A stretch of DNA of 45,035 nucleotides from an uncultured Lachnoclostridium sp. (GTDB taxonomy: Bacteria; Bacillota; Clostridia; Lachnospirales; Lachnospiraceae). Every line of letters begins with the position of its first letter. The first letter of the stretch is position 1. The DNA is taken from assembly GCA_947369165.1 (NCBI GenBank), contig CANBKJ010000014.1, positions 1-45,035 on the forward strand, written 5' to 3'. This document shows, piece by piece, positions 45,034 through 45,035 of the stretch. A program made the position numbers and the translations under genes. Under the pieces are notes generated by a model. It saw only the letters and a program-made list of their open reading frames with translations. It did no database searches and was not told where the DNA came from.

Positions 45034-45035
45034 CG

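Larger units (their letters stand above)
44356..45035. mobile_element. possible start of a second element in cotJC
   Basis: From 44356 on the DNA no longer encodes CotJC. It holds an HTH-tail-like ORF and an ImmA/IrrE protease, a pair common at the edge of prophages and integrative conjugative elements. A plus-strand frame ending at a TGA near 44421 (VLPHGEMTENTGDVALWEMG) could be the tail of a truncated gene. The right end is outside the window. Confidence 0.45.

Overview
The window reads as chromosome of a spore-forming, probably motile gut Clostridium relative (Lachnospiraceae/Blautia-like). Supporting signs are strong AGGAGG ribosome sites, sigma-A promoters with 17-bp spacers, a Bacillus/Clostridia-type yaa housekeeping operon, a CIRCE-controlled clpB, remnants of the spore-coat gene cotJC, cytoplasmic chemoreceptors, and large secreted polysaccharide-active proteins with Pro/Thr linkers. 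The genus is inferred from gene content only.

Layout. 0.2-1.1 kb: a YhfC-type membrane protease. 1.3-7.5 kb: a collinear housekeeping run (Orn/Lys/Arg decarboxylase-like, guanylate-kinase-like, yaaR, holB, ricT, trmN6-like, rsmI) that follows the B. subtilis yaaO-rsmI order, facing an AbrB-like regulator. 8.1-9.0 kb: a NusG-domain-II protein coupled to a Gx-type transporter. 9.2-20.4 kb: five tandem paralogous secreted proteins. Each has a signal peptide, an almost identical Lys-rich bacterial-Ig-like module (about 38% lysine), a Pro/Thr linker and a variable set of Ig-like and beta-sandwich domains. At least four have their own promoter with a shared upstream box, and each is followed by a terminator. 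20.6-24.6 kb: an acyl-CoA synthetase, then a BlaI repressor and an M56 (BlaR1-like) membrane protease with a leucine-rich extracellular tail. 24.8-26.4 kb: ilvE and luxS. 26.5-27.3 kb: two unrecognised genes in an odd 251-nt out-of-frame overlap. 27.4-31.7 kb: a GH10 xylanase with two CBM22-like modules, overlapping by 4 nt a soluble CZB-domain chemoreceptor. 31.8-36.0 kb (minus): a GH59 galactocerebrosidase-like enzyme with an upstream AraC regulator. 36.2-38.8 kb: clpB.

38.8-45.0 kb is the most striking part. The spore-coat/Mn-catalase-like gene cotJC is split. Its C-terminal part lies at 38849-39058 and its middle part at 44123-44355, both on the minus strand. Between them are 5.07 kb carrying a serine recombinase, a secreted Ig-like protein paralogous to the 9-20 kb array, and a chemoreceptor with a sigma-28-like promoter. 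The junctions share the 8-bp core TCTGCTGC, and joining across it restores the expected CotJC reading frame. CotJC homology breaks a second time at about 44355, where an HTH-tail/ImmA phage- or ICE-like pair begins, so cotJC may hold two elements.

Taken together, much of the window is a surface and foraging program: secreted glycan-binding and glycan-cleaving proteins, a lysine-rich module that may hold them on the envelope, and chemoreceptors tied to them. Part of that program has been moved by a recombinase into a sporulation gene.
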